A stretch of DNA of 41,763 nt from positions 1-41,763 of the forward strand of contig CAZTGE010000020.1 in the NCBI GenBank assembly GCA_964612995.1, written 5' to 3'. Both the position numbers and the translations under genes were made by a program. Origin of the DNA: SLQH01 sp964612995. Its GTDB lineage: Bacteria; Planctomycetota; UBA11346. The notes beneath the pieces were generated by a model. The model was given only the letters and a program-made list of their open reading frames with translations, was not told the origin of the DNA and ran no database searches. This document shows, in pieces, positions 31,438-39,560 of the stretch (its first letter is position 1; the number at the start of each line of letters is the position of its first letter).

Positions 31438-31932
31438 ATGCACCGCTTCACCGATAACGAAGGCCGCACCTGGGTCGTCAGCGTCACGGTCGATGCCATC
31501 AAGCGGGTCCGCGCTCTCTGCGACGTGGACCTCCTGGAAGCCATCGACGGCAAGCTCCTCGAACGGCTGGTCACCGACCCGATCACGCTCTGCGATTGCA
31601 TCTATGCCCTGTGCAAACCGCAGGCCGATGAGCAGGGCGTCAGCGATGAAGACTTCGGCCGCGCCATGGCCGGCGACTGTCTGGAGCAGGCGACCGAGGC
31701 CCTGTTGGAGGACCTGGTCGATTTTTTCCCGCAGCGCCGGCGGGATCTCCTGCGCGGCGCACTGAGCAAGCTGAAGGCGGTCGAGGCACGGGCGCTGGAT
31801 CTGGCCGAGCAGCATCTGCTGGGGCCGGAACTGGACGAGCGGGTCGAGGCCATGCTCGCGCAGATCGGCGCGGCGCCTGGGGACTCGTCTGGGACTGCGC
31901 CGGCATCCTCGGCATCGATCCCGGACCACTGA
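31438..31932 (+). CDS. tail assembly chaperone, first frame
   Basis: 164 residues. It is located between tail tube and tape measure, the place of G/GT-type chaperones, and is acidic and helical (GRAMAGDCLEQATEALLEDLVDFF, LLRGALSKLKAVEARALDL). Such proteins coat the tape measure during tail assembly and are usually extended by a programmed frameshift. Here the end of the gene (PGDSSGTAPASSASIPDH) looks less protein-like than the -1 frame over the same bases, which reads WDCAGILGIDPGPLTLREL and continues into the next gene. Confidence 0.75.
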   Translation: MHRFTDNEGRTWVVSVTVDAIKRVRALCDVDLLEAIDGKLLERLVTDPITLCDCIYALCKPQADEQGVSDEDFGRAMAGDCLEQATEALLEDLVDFFPQRRRDLLRGALSKLKAVEARALDLAEQHLLGPELDERVEAMLAQIGAAPGDSSGTAPASSASIPDH

Positions 31933-31946
31933 CCCTGCGCGAGCTG

Positions 31947-32189
31947 GTGCAGATGACCGAGGCCCGCTCCCGCGATGCCTGGCATCACACCGCCGCGCTG
32001 CTCGCCCTGATCGCCAACTGCCACCGCGACCCGAAGAAGCACCGGCCCTTCACACCGCAGGATTTCCATCCCGGTCTGCGCCGGCCCGAGGCTCTGCCGT
32101 CCGGCAAAGACCTATCCGTTCTCAAGGCGGCCTTCGTTGACCGCCAACCACCACCAACCCAGGAGACATCCCATGCCCAAAACCACTGA
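31947..32189 (+). CDS. tail assembly chaperone, frameshift extension
   Basis: 80 residues if started at GTG 31947 (MTEARSRDAWHHTAALLALIANCHRD, then FTPQDFHP). The same frame is open upstream, and from about 31878 encodes WGLVWDCAGILGIDPGPLTL, a segment that looks like a natural continuation. This frame is -1 relative to the first chaperone gene. The pair most likely makes a long fusion by -1 frameshifting around 31865-31890, as in lambda G/GT, although I see no perfect XXXYYYZ heptamer. The 3' end overlaps the holin-like gene. Confidence 0.7.
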   Translation: MQMTEARSRDAWHHTAALLALIANCHRDPKKHRPFTPQDFHPGLRRPEALPSGKDLSVLKAAFVDRQPPPTQETSHAQNH

Positions 32190-32382
32190 CCCCGCCAAGA
32201 AGGCCGGCTACCGCACCACAGAATTCTGGCTTTCGTCCCTCGCCATGGTCCTCGGCGTCGTGCTCGCCTCCGGCGCCATCCCCGAGGGTGGCATGGCCGG
32301 CCAGATCGTCGGCGGCGTGCTCTCGGTGCTCGCCAGCCTCGGCTACACCGCGTCCCGCACCCAGGTCAAGAAACAGGGATGA
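32173..32382 (+). CDS. holin-like small membrane protein
   Basis: 69 residues from ATG 32173 with GGAG upstream. Two hydrophobic segments (about 17-32 and 40-56) are joined by a short turn, with a positively charged tail (TQVKKQG); this is the outline of small phage holins. The opening KTTDPAKKAGYRTTEFWLSS is also typical of holin-like proteins in proteobacterial prophages. Holins time lysis by permeabilising the inner membrane, but no endolysin is seen here, so the call rests on topology and position. Confidence 0.65.
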   Translation: MPKTTDPAKKAGYRTTEFWLSSLAMVLGVVLASGAIPEGGMAGQIVGGVLSVLASLGYTASRTQVKKQG

Positions 32383-32588
32383 GCACTGGACTGGCCGCCC
32401 TCGTCGTCGGCGTGCTGCGTCTGCTCGTCGACCTTTTCTTCCCCAAACAGCAGGAGAAAGCCCATGTGGTCTGTGACCCGAATGCTCCCACTCGTCCTTA
32501 TGCTCGGCCTGAGCGGTTGCGCTCGTTTGGCCGAGACGAGGACCGTGATCTGGGCGAAGATGGGGACACCGGCGCGCATCGTCGATGA
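32379..32588 (+). CDS. small membrane protein overlapping lipoprotein gene
   Basis: 69 residues starting in an ATGA overlap with the holin-like gene. The first ~22 residues (GLAALVVGVLRLLVDLFFP) form a membrane or re-entrant segment; the remainder is charged and overlaps the start of the lipoprotein gene in another frame. This resembles the nested arrangement of Rz/Rz1 spanins in outline, but no coiled coil is seen. The C-terminal ~40 residues may be constrained mainly by the overlapping gene. Confidence 0.5.
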   Translation: MSTGLAALVVGVLRLLVDLFFPKQQEKAHVVCDPNAPTRPYARPERLRSFGRDEDRDLGEDGDTGAHRR

Positions 32589-32721
32589 ACGACCCGTGCG
32601 CGTGCTGGTGCCTGACGGCGAGGGCGGCTTCTTGCCGGGCGAGGCCCGGTTGACCGGCATGGTCGCGATCGATGAGCCGACGCTGGAATACTTTCAGGGG
32701 CTGGAGGGAGGCGGGAAATGA
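32464..32721 (+). CDS. small lipoprotein in lysis region
   Basis: 85 residues. An N-terminal signal (MWSVTRMLPLVLMLGLSGC) ends in the lipobox LSGC with Cys19 as the lipidated residue. The mature part is short and mostly beta (RTVIWAKMGTPARIVDERPV, RVLVPDGEGGFLPGEARL). The gene starts inside the previous frame, with AGGAGA upstream. An outer-membrane spanin (Rz1-type) role is possible given the neighbours, but the mature part is not Pro-rich as is usual for Rz1. Confidence 0.65.
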   Translation: MWSVTRMLPLVLMLGLSGCARLAETRTVIWAKMGTPARIVDERPVRVLVPDGEGGFLPGEARLTGMVAIDEPTLEYFQGLEGGGK

Positions 32722-32749
32722 TAGACCAACTCCGTGCAAACAGCCTCCC

Positions 32750-33427
32750 TCAACGGTCTGCCTTCATTCCGGGATGGTGTTCATTGACCATTTCCAAAAT
32801 CTCAAAATTGCTGTCCATTATATCAGTTGTCAGGCGAACCTTGTCATCCTGCAATCTTTGGAAATGCGCGCCAACATATAGCTGCTTTCCAGGGACACCG
32901 ATTGGCATCATGCAGGTGAATCCGCCATCCTCAGCTTTGATGCCTTCAATCAAGCCCGCAAGCAACCATGGTCCATTAAACCGATACTCAACCCAGCCAG
33001 ACTCCATGGCTGGGCTGGTGAAAACGTACCGAATGTTCTTTGCGCTCGTGTACCCAATCCACATGTCCCCAGCAGGATATTCCACTGGAACGAACGCATG
33101 CACTGGGGCCGGTGCCAACGGACGAAGAACGTGCCCGTCAATCCAGACGCCTTCGCCTGCTAACAAGTCCGGATCACGCTCTGCGGCAGTCAATGGCAAC
33201 AGTACTTCTTCGCTGCTTTCAAGCCGTGGCTTACCGTCGATGGAGAGCACCCGATATCGATCAATCCGCAGCAGGAATGCATCCGGACGTTCCTCAACGA
33301 AGAAGACATGGTTGGCGCGAAGGTCATCCAGGGCCACCTGCCGCAGCTGTGTCGATCCACATCCGCCAAGGATGAGGACCCAGCAGAAGATCTGTGCCAA
33401 GAAAAGAATTCGTCCCATGCAGGGCAT
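32750..33427 (-). CDS. reverse-strand lipoprotein, moron gene
   Basis: 225 residues from ATG 33427 (or 33418), opposite to all neighbours and lower in GC. The signal peptide GRILFLAQIFCWVLILGGC ends in a lipobox with Cys23. The mature protein is soluble, with strands such as RIDRYRVLSIDGKP, APVHAFVPVEYPAGDMWIGY, WVEYRFNGPWLLAGLIEG and LTTDIMDSNFEILEM; I do not recognise its family. Position, strand and composition are those of a moron: cargo expressed from the lysogen that may alter the cell envelope. It lies between the lysis-like genes and tape measure, and no clear promoter is visible upstream. Confidence 0.75.
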   Translation of the reverse strand: MPCMGRILFLAQIFCWVLILGGCGSTQLRQVALDDLRANHVFFVEERPDAFLLRIDRYRVLSIDGKPRLESSEEVLLPLTAAERDPDLLAGEGVWIDGHVLRPLAPAPVHAFVPVEYPAGDMWIGYTSAKNIRYVFTSPAMESGWVEYRFNGPWLLAGLIEGIKAEDGGFTCMMPIGVPGKQLYVGAHFQRLQDDKVRLTTDIMDSNFEILEMVNEHHPGMKADR

Positions 33428-33487
33428 GATCCACACGGGGCCTGCTGTGCCAAGTAACCAGTCCGTAACAGCAAAGGTCGCTGCCTG

Positions 33488-35857
33488 ATGCCCTCCGTCC
33501 GCGACATCAAGGCCGGTGCCGCCTACGTCGAGCTGACCCTGCGCGATGGGGCCCTCGCACGTGGGCTGCGAAAGGCCCAGCGCAAGCTGAAGGCCTTCTC
33601 CAGCATGGTTTCCGATCTCGGGCAGCGGCTGACCCGCTTGGCCGCACTGATGAGCGCGCCCTTCGCCGCCGGGGTGAAGGTCTACGCCGACTTCGAGCAG
33701 CATCTCGCCAACGTGGCGACGATGCTCGAACGGCCGGAGGAGCACCTGCCCCGCTTCCGGGAAGAGATACGCCGGATGGCGGCGGACTTCGGCGAATCAA
33801 CCGAGGCCCTCGCCGGTGGTTTGTACGATATTCTCTCCGCCTCGGTCCCGGCCGAGAAGGCGTTGATGGTGCTGGCGGTCTCGGCCAAGGCGGCGAAGGC
33901 CGGGCTCACCGATACCGCGACCGCCGCCGACGCGATCACCACCGTGCTCAATGCCTACGGCCTGGAAGCCGAGCGCGCTGCCGATGTGTCCGACCTGCTC
34001 TTCGGCGTGGTCAAGCGTGGCAAGACGACCTTCGGGCGATTGGCGCCGACCATCGGCAACATCGCCACGCTCGCCTCGACCGCCGGCGTCTCGCTGGAGG
34101 AACTCGGCGCCGGCATCGCCCTGCTTACCCGCAATGGCATCAAAACCGAAGAGGCGATTACCGCGCTGACGGCGATCATCTCCACCTTCCTGAAGCCCTC
34201 GGCAGAGGGCGCGGAACTGGCCGAGCAACTCGGCCTGCAACTGAACACCGCCACGCTCCAGGCCGAGGGCATGGTCGGCGTGTTCCGCCGCATCGCGGAA
34301 TTGCCGCCCGATGCGCTGGCGCAGTTGTTCCCGAACGTCCGCGCCCTGAAGGGCGTGCTGCCGGCGCTGCAGGACATCGAAGGTTTCGCCGGTGACATCG
34401 ATGCCCTACGCAACCGCGCCGGCACCACCGAGGATGCCTACGCTAAGATGACCAGCACGCTGGCCCATGGCTTTGCGCAACTGCGCGAGTCGGCCCTCGG
34501 CGTGCTGAATGTCTTGGGTGAAGCGATCGCCGAGCCCGTGGCCGCCGCAGCCGCTGCCATCAAACGCTATCTGACCCTAATCCGCGATTGGATCGCCCAG
34601 AACCAGGAGTTGGTCCGCACCATCTTCACCGTGATCGGCATCGTCGGCGCGGTGGGCGTGGCGCTGATCGCGGTCGGCGCTGCTGGCCAGGCCATGGCAT
34701 TCATCTTCGGCGGCATCGCTGCGATCCTCACCGGGGTCGGCGCGGCCATCGGTCTGGTGGGTTCCGCGCTGGTCGCGCTGCTCACGCCCATCGGCGTCAT
34801 CATCACCGCCTTCGTCGGCCTGGGAGCCTACATCCTCCACGCCACTGGCGCCGGGGCTGCAGCCCTGGATTGGTTGGGTGAACGCTTCAACGCTCTGAAG
34901 ACCACCGCACTGAAATCATGGCAAGGCATTGGTGATGCGCTCGCCGCCGGCGACCTCGGCCTGGCTGCGCGCATCCTGTGGCTGACCTTGAAGATGGAGT
35001 GGAAGCGCGGCGTCAATTTCCTCAACGGCATCTGGATCAAGTTCAAAGACTTCTTCCTCTCCATCGCCACCAACGCCTTCTACGGCGTGGTCGCGCTGCT
35101 GATCCAGGCCTGGGCCGGCCTGCAGGTGGCCTGGGTGGAAACGGTCGATGCCCTGGCCGATAGCTGGGCCATCTTCACCTCGTTCCTGCGCCAGACCTGG
35201 AACAGCACCCAGGGCTGGTTGGCCAAACGCATCACCGAACTATGGGGCCTGTTCGATGAGGATGTCGATGTCATAGGCACCAAGCGCCTGATCGACGAGG
35301 ACACCCAGAGCCAGAACCGGGGCATCGACCAGGAGCTGTATCGCGGCATCAACGAACGCTCACGGCAGCGCCGGGAACGCCGCGACGAGATCGAATCCGA
35401 ACGCCAGGGCGCCCTGCTCGAAGTCGGCCGCATGGCCAACGAGGCGGACGAGGCCCGGCGCCGGCAGTACGCCGCAGACCTGGCCAAGAGTGAAGGCGAA
35501 TTGAACGACGCCCGCCGCGAGTGGACCGAGGCCCTGAACGAAGCTGCGCGCAAGCGCGAAGCGACCGAGGCCGATGGCGGCGACGCGCCCCGCGCCGGCG
35601 ATCAGCCCACGGTGGATGCACCCGGCCTGATCGACGAACTGCGCCGGCAACTCGGCGGCGTGGCCGGCGGCCTCGACCAGGCGGCAGCCCGCACCACCGA
35701 CCTCGACGTCACCGGCACCTTCAACGCCCTGGCGGCGCGGGGTCTCGGTATCGGCTCCACCGCCGCCGACCGCACCGCGAAGGCCACCGAGGAAACCGCC
35801 AAGAACACCCAACGCATCCTGCGCGCCGTCGATGACAACGGCCTGGCATTTCAATAG
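33488..35857 (+). CDS. tail tape measure protein
   Basis: 789 residues, the longest tail gene. The N-terminus (KVYADFEQHLANVATML, then LAGGLYDILSASVPAEKA and TAADAITTVLNAYG) is the TP901-type tape-measure core. Residues ~375-450 are a cluster of hydrophobic, probably membrane-penetrating segments (GIVGAVGVALIAVGAAG, then AAILTGVGAAIGLVG), and the C-terminal third is charged and coiled-coil-rich. The protein sets tail length and helps DNA pass through the inner membrane. It begins in the 60-nt gap beyond the moron gene; AAGG is the only weak ribosome-binding site. Confidence 0.92.
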   Translation: MPSVRDIKAGAAYVELTLRDGALARGLRKAQRKLKAFSSMVSDLGQRLTRLAALMSAPFAAGVKVYADFEQHLANVATMLERPEEHLPRFREEIRRMAADFGESTEALAGGLYDILSASVPAEKALMVLAVSAKAAKAGLTDTATAADAITTVLNAYGLEAERAADVSDLLFGVVKRGKTTFGRLAPTIGNIATLASTAGVSLEELGAGIALLTRNGIKTEEAITALTAIISTFLKPSAEGAELAEQLGLQLNTATLQAEGMVGVFRRIAELPPDALAQLFPNVRALKGVLPALQDIEGFAGDIDALRNRAGTTEDAYAKMTSTLAHGFAQLRESALGVLNVLGEAIAEPVAAAAAAIKRYLTLIRDWIAQNQELVRTIFTVIGIVGAVGVALIAVGAAGQAMAFIFGGIAAILTGVGAAIGLVGSALVALLTPIGVIITAFVGLGAYILHATGAGAAALDWLGERFNALKTTALKSWQGIGDALAAGDLGLAARILWLTLKMEWKRGVNFLNGIWIKFKDFFLSIATNAFYGVVALLIQAWAGLQVAWVETVDALADSWAIFTSFLRQTWNSTQGWLAKRITELWGLFDEDVDVIGTKRLIDEDTQSQNRGIDQELYRGINERSRQRRERRDEIESERQGALLEVGRMANEADEARRRQYAADLAKSEGELNDARREWTEALNEAARKREATEADGGDAPRAGDQPTVDAPGLIDELRRQLGGVAGGLDQAAARTTDLDVTGTFNALAARGLGIGSTAADRTAKATEETAKNTQRILRAVDDNGLAFQ

Positions 35858-35865
35858 GAGAACCA

Positions 35866-36666
35866 ATGGCGGAAATCGAAGAACTCTTCAGCGGTCGCGT
35901 CGAGCAGGTGTCGGAAGAGAACCCGCGCCTCGAGGTCGCCTACGTCGCCAAGCAGGCCACCGGCGAGGGCGACGTGAAGCAGAGCGCCCTCGACCAGATC
36001 CCCGAATCGGTCGGCAACATGAAGCGCACGCAGATCGTCATCGACGAACGCGTGAACGAGGACACCTGGAAACTCACCGCGTTCTACGAGAAGGACGAGA
36101 CAGAGGAGGAACCGGAGCCGGTCTTCAGTTTCGACACCGGCGGCGGCAGCCAGCACATCACCCAATCCATCGCAACCGTCAGCAAGCATGGCCCAGACGC
36201 GAGCGATGTGCTGGGCGGGGCCATCGGCTTCGACGGCGAGAACATCGCCGGCGTCGATATCACCGTGCCGGTCTACAATTTCACCGAGACCCATTTCTTC
36301 CCCGACGAGGTCGTCACCAATTCCTTCAAGGGCAACCTGTTCAGGATCACGGGCAAGGTGAACAGCGATCACTTCCGGGGCCTGCGCCCCGGAGAGTGCC
36401 TGTTCCTCGGCGCCTCGGGCAGCCAACGCGGCGAGGACGGCGGCTGGGAGATCACCTTCAAGTTCGCAGGCTTGCCCAACCGCGAAGGCATCACCGTGGG
36501 CGACATCGGCGGCATCAGCAAGAAGGGCTGGGAATACATGTGGGTCCAGTACGCCGACGAGGTCGACGACGGCCCCAAGGTGCTGGTGAAGAAACCCACC
36601 GCCGTCTACGTCGAGAAGGTCTATGAAGAGGCCGCGTTTTCTGGCCTCGGGATCGGGAACGACTGA
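35866..36666 (+). CDS. distal tail / virion protein of unknown family
   Basis: 266 residues; AGGAG lies 5 nt before the ATG. The body is beta-rich and acidic, with recurrent strands (RTQIVIDERVNEDTWKLTA, AGVDITVPVYNFTETHFF, SFKGNLFRITGKVNSDHF, WEITFKFAGLPNREG). Position directly after the tape measure suggests a distal tail or hub component, but I do not recognise a named family. It joins the next gene through TGATG. Confidence 0.65.
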   Translation: MAEIEELFSGRVEQVSEENPRLEVAYVAKQATGEGDVKQSALDQIPESVGNMKRTQIVIDERVNEDTWKLTAFYEKDETEEEPEPVFSFDTGGGSQHITQSIATVSKHGPDASDVLGGAIGFDGENIAGVDITVPVYNFTETHFFPDEVVTNSFKGNLFRITGKVNSDHFRGLRPGECLFLGASGSQRGEDGGWEITFKFAGLPNREGITVGDIGGISKKGWEYMWVQYADEVDDGPKVLVKKPTAVYVEKVYEEAAFSGLGIGND

Positions 36667-37937
36667 TGGCCCTGCAGAAGGTCACGCCCGGCCAGCCACT
36701 CCAGTTCAAGGCCTCCGCCTACAACGCCTTCGTCGACGCGGCCGAGGCGGTGCGGTCGAATGGTATGCTGGCCAACGCCGGCCTGGTGCCCAGCCAACGG
36801 CGCAGTGGCATTCTGCTGGTGCGCAACGATTCCGGCGACGACCAGGACCGCTTCGCCGTGCTCACGCTCGACGGCGTGATCATCGAACCCGAGGACAACG
36901 AGCGCGAGTTCCTCTCCGAGCCTGCCTTCAAAGCCGTCACGCCCGGCGATGCGGACGCCAACGGCGGCGACCCTGAATGCCAGTTTGTGATCCTGCAAGA
37001 ACCCATCAAGGACGGCAAGATCGGCAAGGCGATGATCGCCGGTATCTCGCCGGTGAAGCTCGACGTGGAGCACGAAGCCGACCAGTACGCCTGGTTCGAT
37101 AAGGACGAGACCGGCCACCTGGTTACCAGCCACACCGGCCCCGCGCGTATCCTCTACAAGGAGGACGGCACCGGCGAGGTCTGGGGCGTGGTGGAGTTTC
37201 CGGTCCACGACGGCGCCCGCATCCTGGTCATCAATGGTGCCGGCGAGATCCCCACTGGCGGCGCGATGAATCTCACCGGCACCGATGGCGAGACGCCCTA
37301 CGCGTTCAACGTCGAGCAGCCGGACGAGGACAACATGCTGACCGTCTTCCCCAACGACGGTCCGCCGATCCCGGCCGGAGAGCGACGCTGGCGCACGGTG
37401 CATCCGATCCTGCGCTTCAAAGTGGCCGACTCCGATCTCGAGCCGGAGGACGTGATCGGCACTGCGAAGAACTCCTGGTCGCTCACCAAGGGCAAGACCG
37501 GCTTCGTCGTGGTCTGCATCGAGAGCCACGACGACGGCGAGTTCGCGTACTGCCGCTACCACTGCTGCGCCGGCGGCTGCTACCCGCATGTGCTCACCGA
37601 CGAGGCCATCCACGCCCCCGACGATGGCTACGGCGACGATCACGTCGACTACCCATCGATCTGGCACCTGGAGAGCTGGCAGGGCGACGGCATCGCGCCT
37701 CCCGGCAGTTACTGGCGGATCATGGAGGTCGGCGACTGCGTCAAGTACGACTACGGCTGCGTCAACGAGGACGGCCGCTTGGTCGGCTTGCCGTCGACTT
37801 TCGAATCCGACTACGACTACTACGGCTACATGGAGCTGCAAATCGGCTGCGTCGATCCCGACGACGACACTTACATCCTCTGGCCCGGCGACTGTCGGAC
37901 CCGCGAAAGCAGGAGTTCCTACCCATCATGCGACTGA
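36666..37937 (+). CDS. virion protein with Cys-rich C-terminus
   Basis: 423 residues. The N-terminus (PGQPLQFKASAYNAFVDAAEAV) is a helical start shared by many phage structural proteins in tail-tip operons; a series of beta-strands and acidic loops follows. Near residues ~300-310 there is a CRYHCCAGGC cluster, and further cysteines follow (GDCVKYDYGCVNEDG, then QIGCVDPDDD and WPGDCRT), which could bind metal or form disulphides outside the cell. The family is not recognised. The last ten nucleotides overlap the next gene. Confidence 0.65.
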   Translation: MALQKVTPGQPLQFKASAYNAFVDAAEAVRSNGMLANAGLVPSQRRSGILLVRNDSGDDQDRFAVLTLDGVIIEPEDNEREFLSEPAFKAVTPGDADANGGDPECQFVILQEPIKDGKIGKAMIAGISPVKLDVEHEADQYAWFDKDETGHLVTSHTGPARILYKEDGTGEVWGVVEFPVHDGARILVINGAGEIPTGGAMNLTGTDGETPYAFNVEQPDEDNMLTVFPNDGPPIPAGERRWRTVHPILRFKVADSDLEPEDVIGTAKNSWSLTKGKTGFVVVCIESHDDGEFAYCRYHCCAGGCYPHVLTDEAIHAPDDGYGDDHVDYPSIWHLESWQGDGIAPPGSYWRIMEVGDCVKYDYGCVNEDGRLVGLPSTFESDYDYYGYMELQIGCVDPDDDTYILWPGDCRTRESRSSYPSCD

Positions 37938-38995
37938 GCGACGATCTCTCACATCTGACCGACCACGGCATGCGCAGCCATATGCCCTTCCTCGCTCCCG
38001 GCCCCGATGGCCCGGTGCTGTTCTGCTGTCGGTCCGGCGGTGACGGCCTGTGGAAGGCGCACTACGTCGGCGACGACGGCCTGCCGCGCCGTCTGCGCAC
38101 CGGGCTGGCCGACGATGCCGTGGAATGCTCGCCGTCCGCCTGGCACGATCGCACCGGCTGGCACGTGTCCTTCATCGCCGGCGGCATGCGAGGCAATCGC
38201 ATGTTCCGGCTCTACCGCATGGACGGCCCCACGCTCGACGCCCTGTCGCAACCGGTGACCTTGGCCCAAGCGCGCAGCGGCTTCGTATACCGCGACCGCA
38301 TGGCCCTGGGCGAGGCCAAGGACTTCGTCCACATCACCGAGCCGGCCGAGGACCAGACGCTGGAGTTCCCCGGTGCCAACATCCTGCGCGTCGGCTACCG
38401 CGCCGATCGGCCGGAGCGGTTGCTCATCAGCGGTCGGCGCCTGGACGAGCCCGAACCCTGGACCATCGAGTACGACCTGACCACCGGCGAGCAGCGCCGC
38501 GTCATCTGCGACGGCCGTCCCGCCTACAAGTGCGCCATGCTTGGCGACCGCGTGCTCTACGCCGAGCGGCGCGGCGGTTTCGAGGAACGCGAGGTGGTGG
38601 AGGCGCGGAGCACCGAACGCCAGCCGGTCGCCGTCGCACGGAAGGCCGGTGCCAGGGAGGGGGGCGCGGTGGGGAGGCCTTGTAGTGGCTGCGGTGCAAA
38701 AAAGGCGGCAGTGCCTCCTGGCTTGATGACCCCCGGCGCCACCCGCCCGTCCTGCCTCGAATGCGTGGAGAAGCACCTCGGCGCGGCAGCGGTCCTCCTG
38801 GCCGAGGTCCGCGACGGCTACGCCCATCGCCTGCTGGTCATCGGCCATCTGCACGAAGCCGAGGACGAAAGCCAGGACTGGCCGGCCCTGCACGACGCGA
38901 TCCGCGACGGCCGCAAGGCCTGGCAGGCGGACGGCGAGAGCCCCGACTGGAACCGCCTGGGCGAACTGGTCGAGGAGGTCCGCCGTGCTGGTTGA
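37928..38995 (+). CDS. beta-propeller-like protein with zinc-binding tail
   Basis: 355 residues with two parts. Residues 1-~225 contain repeating strands (DGPVLFCCRSGGDGLWKAHYV, GWHVSFIAGGMRGNRMFRLYRM, PWTIEYDLTTGEQRRVICDG, GDRVLYAERRGGF), as in a small beta-propeller. After a basic linker, residues ~250-355 contain CSGCGAKK and, 20-25 residues later, CLECVEKHLGAAAVLLAEV, probably a zinc site, then a helical bundle (HEAEDE, WPALHDAIRDGRKAW). The second part seems a separate helical domain found alone in other phages. A structural or assembly role is likely from context only. Confidence 0.65.
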   Translation: MRLSDDLSHLTDHGMRSHMPFLAPGPDGPVLFCCRSGGDGLWKAHYVGDDGLPRRLRTGLADDAVECSPSAWHDRTGWHVSFIAGGMRGNRMFRLYRMDGPTLDALSQPVTLAQARSGFVYRDRMALGEAKDFVHITEPAEDQTLEFPGANILRVGYRADRPERLLISGRRLDEPEPWTIEYDLTTGEQRRVICDGRPAYKCAMLGDRVLYAERRGGFEEREVVEARSTERQPVAVARKAGAREGGAVGRPCSGCGAKKAAVPPGLMTPGATRPSCLECVEKHLGAAAVLLAEVRDGYAHRLLVIGHLHEAEDESQDWPALHDAIRDGRKAWQADGESPDWNRLGELVEEVRRAG

Positions 38996-39560
38996 GGATC
39001 TCCGACTCACCGCGCACAACGCCGGCGCGACCATGGTGCATTGGACCGCGCCCTGGCCCGACGCGGCCTGCTGGGTGTTCGTCAACGGCGAGCACGTCCG
39101 GGGACCGCTGACCGCCACCGAGCAGGAACGCTCCACCCGCATCCCGCTCGCCATCGGTCAGGTCGCGGCCATCGAGGTCCACGCCTTCCCCGACACCACG
39201 ATCCGGCCCGACCCCATCAACGCCGTCCCCAACGCCCGACCTATGTTGCGCTGGAACGCGGTGCCCGAGGCCCTGCGCTACCGCATCTACCACCGCGAAC
39301 GGGGCGGCACGGATCGCCGCGTCTACGACAAGCCGGCCCAGGCCGATACCCAGTTCTACGAGGTCCGCTGCCCCATCGCCCTCGATGGCCGGGGCGGTCG
39401 CTGGCACTTCCTGCGGGTCGAGGCAGTCGACATCTACGGCAACGAATCCACCCGCCTGGCCTGGAGCTACCGCAGCCTCGCGCCGCCCGATCCGCCCACC
39501 GGCCTCACCATCGAGCCCGGCGCCACCGCCGGCACCTACACGTTCAGGCTTCAGGTATGA
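38985..39560 (+). CDS. fibronectin-III-like tail protein, C-terminus altered
   Basis: 191 residues starting at GTG 38985 with GGAGG 6 nt upstream. Two Ig/FN3-like domains are visible: TMVHWTAPWPDAACWVFVNG, then LRWNAVPEALRYRIYHRERGG with FLRVEAVDIYGNES. FN3 domains are common on tail tips. The last residues (about FRLQV) and the stop come from the inverted-repeat element that starts at 39544, so the native end is probably lost. A product shortened by the element cannot be excluded. Confidence 0.7.
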   Translation: MLVEDLRLTAHNAGATMVHWTAPWPDAACWVFVNGEHVRGPLTATEQERSTRIPLAIGQVAAIEVHAFPDTTIRPDPINAVPNARPMLRWNAVPEALRYRIYHRERGGTDRRVYDKPAQADTQFYEVRCPIALDGRGGRWHFLRVEAVDIYGNESTRLAWSYRSLAPPDPPTGLTIEPGATAGTYTFRLQV

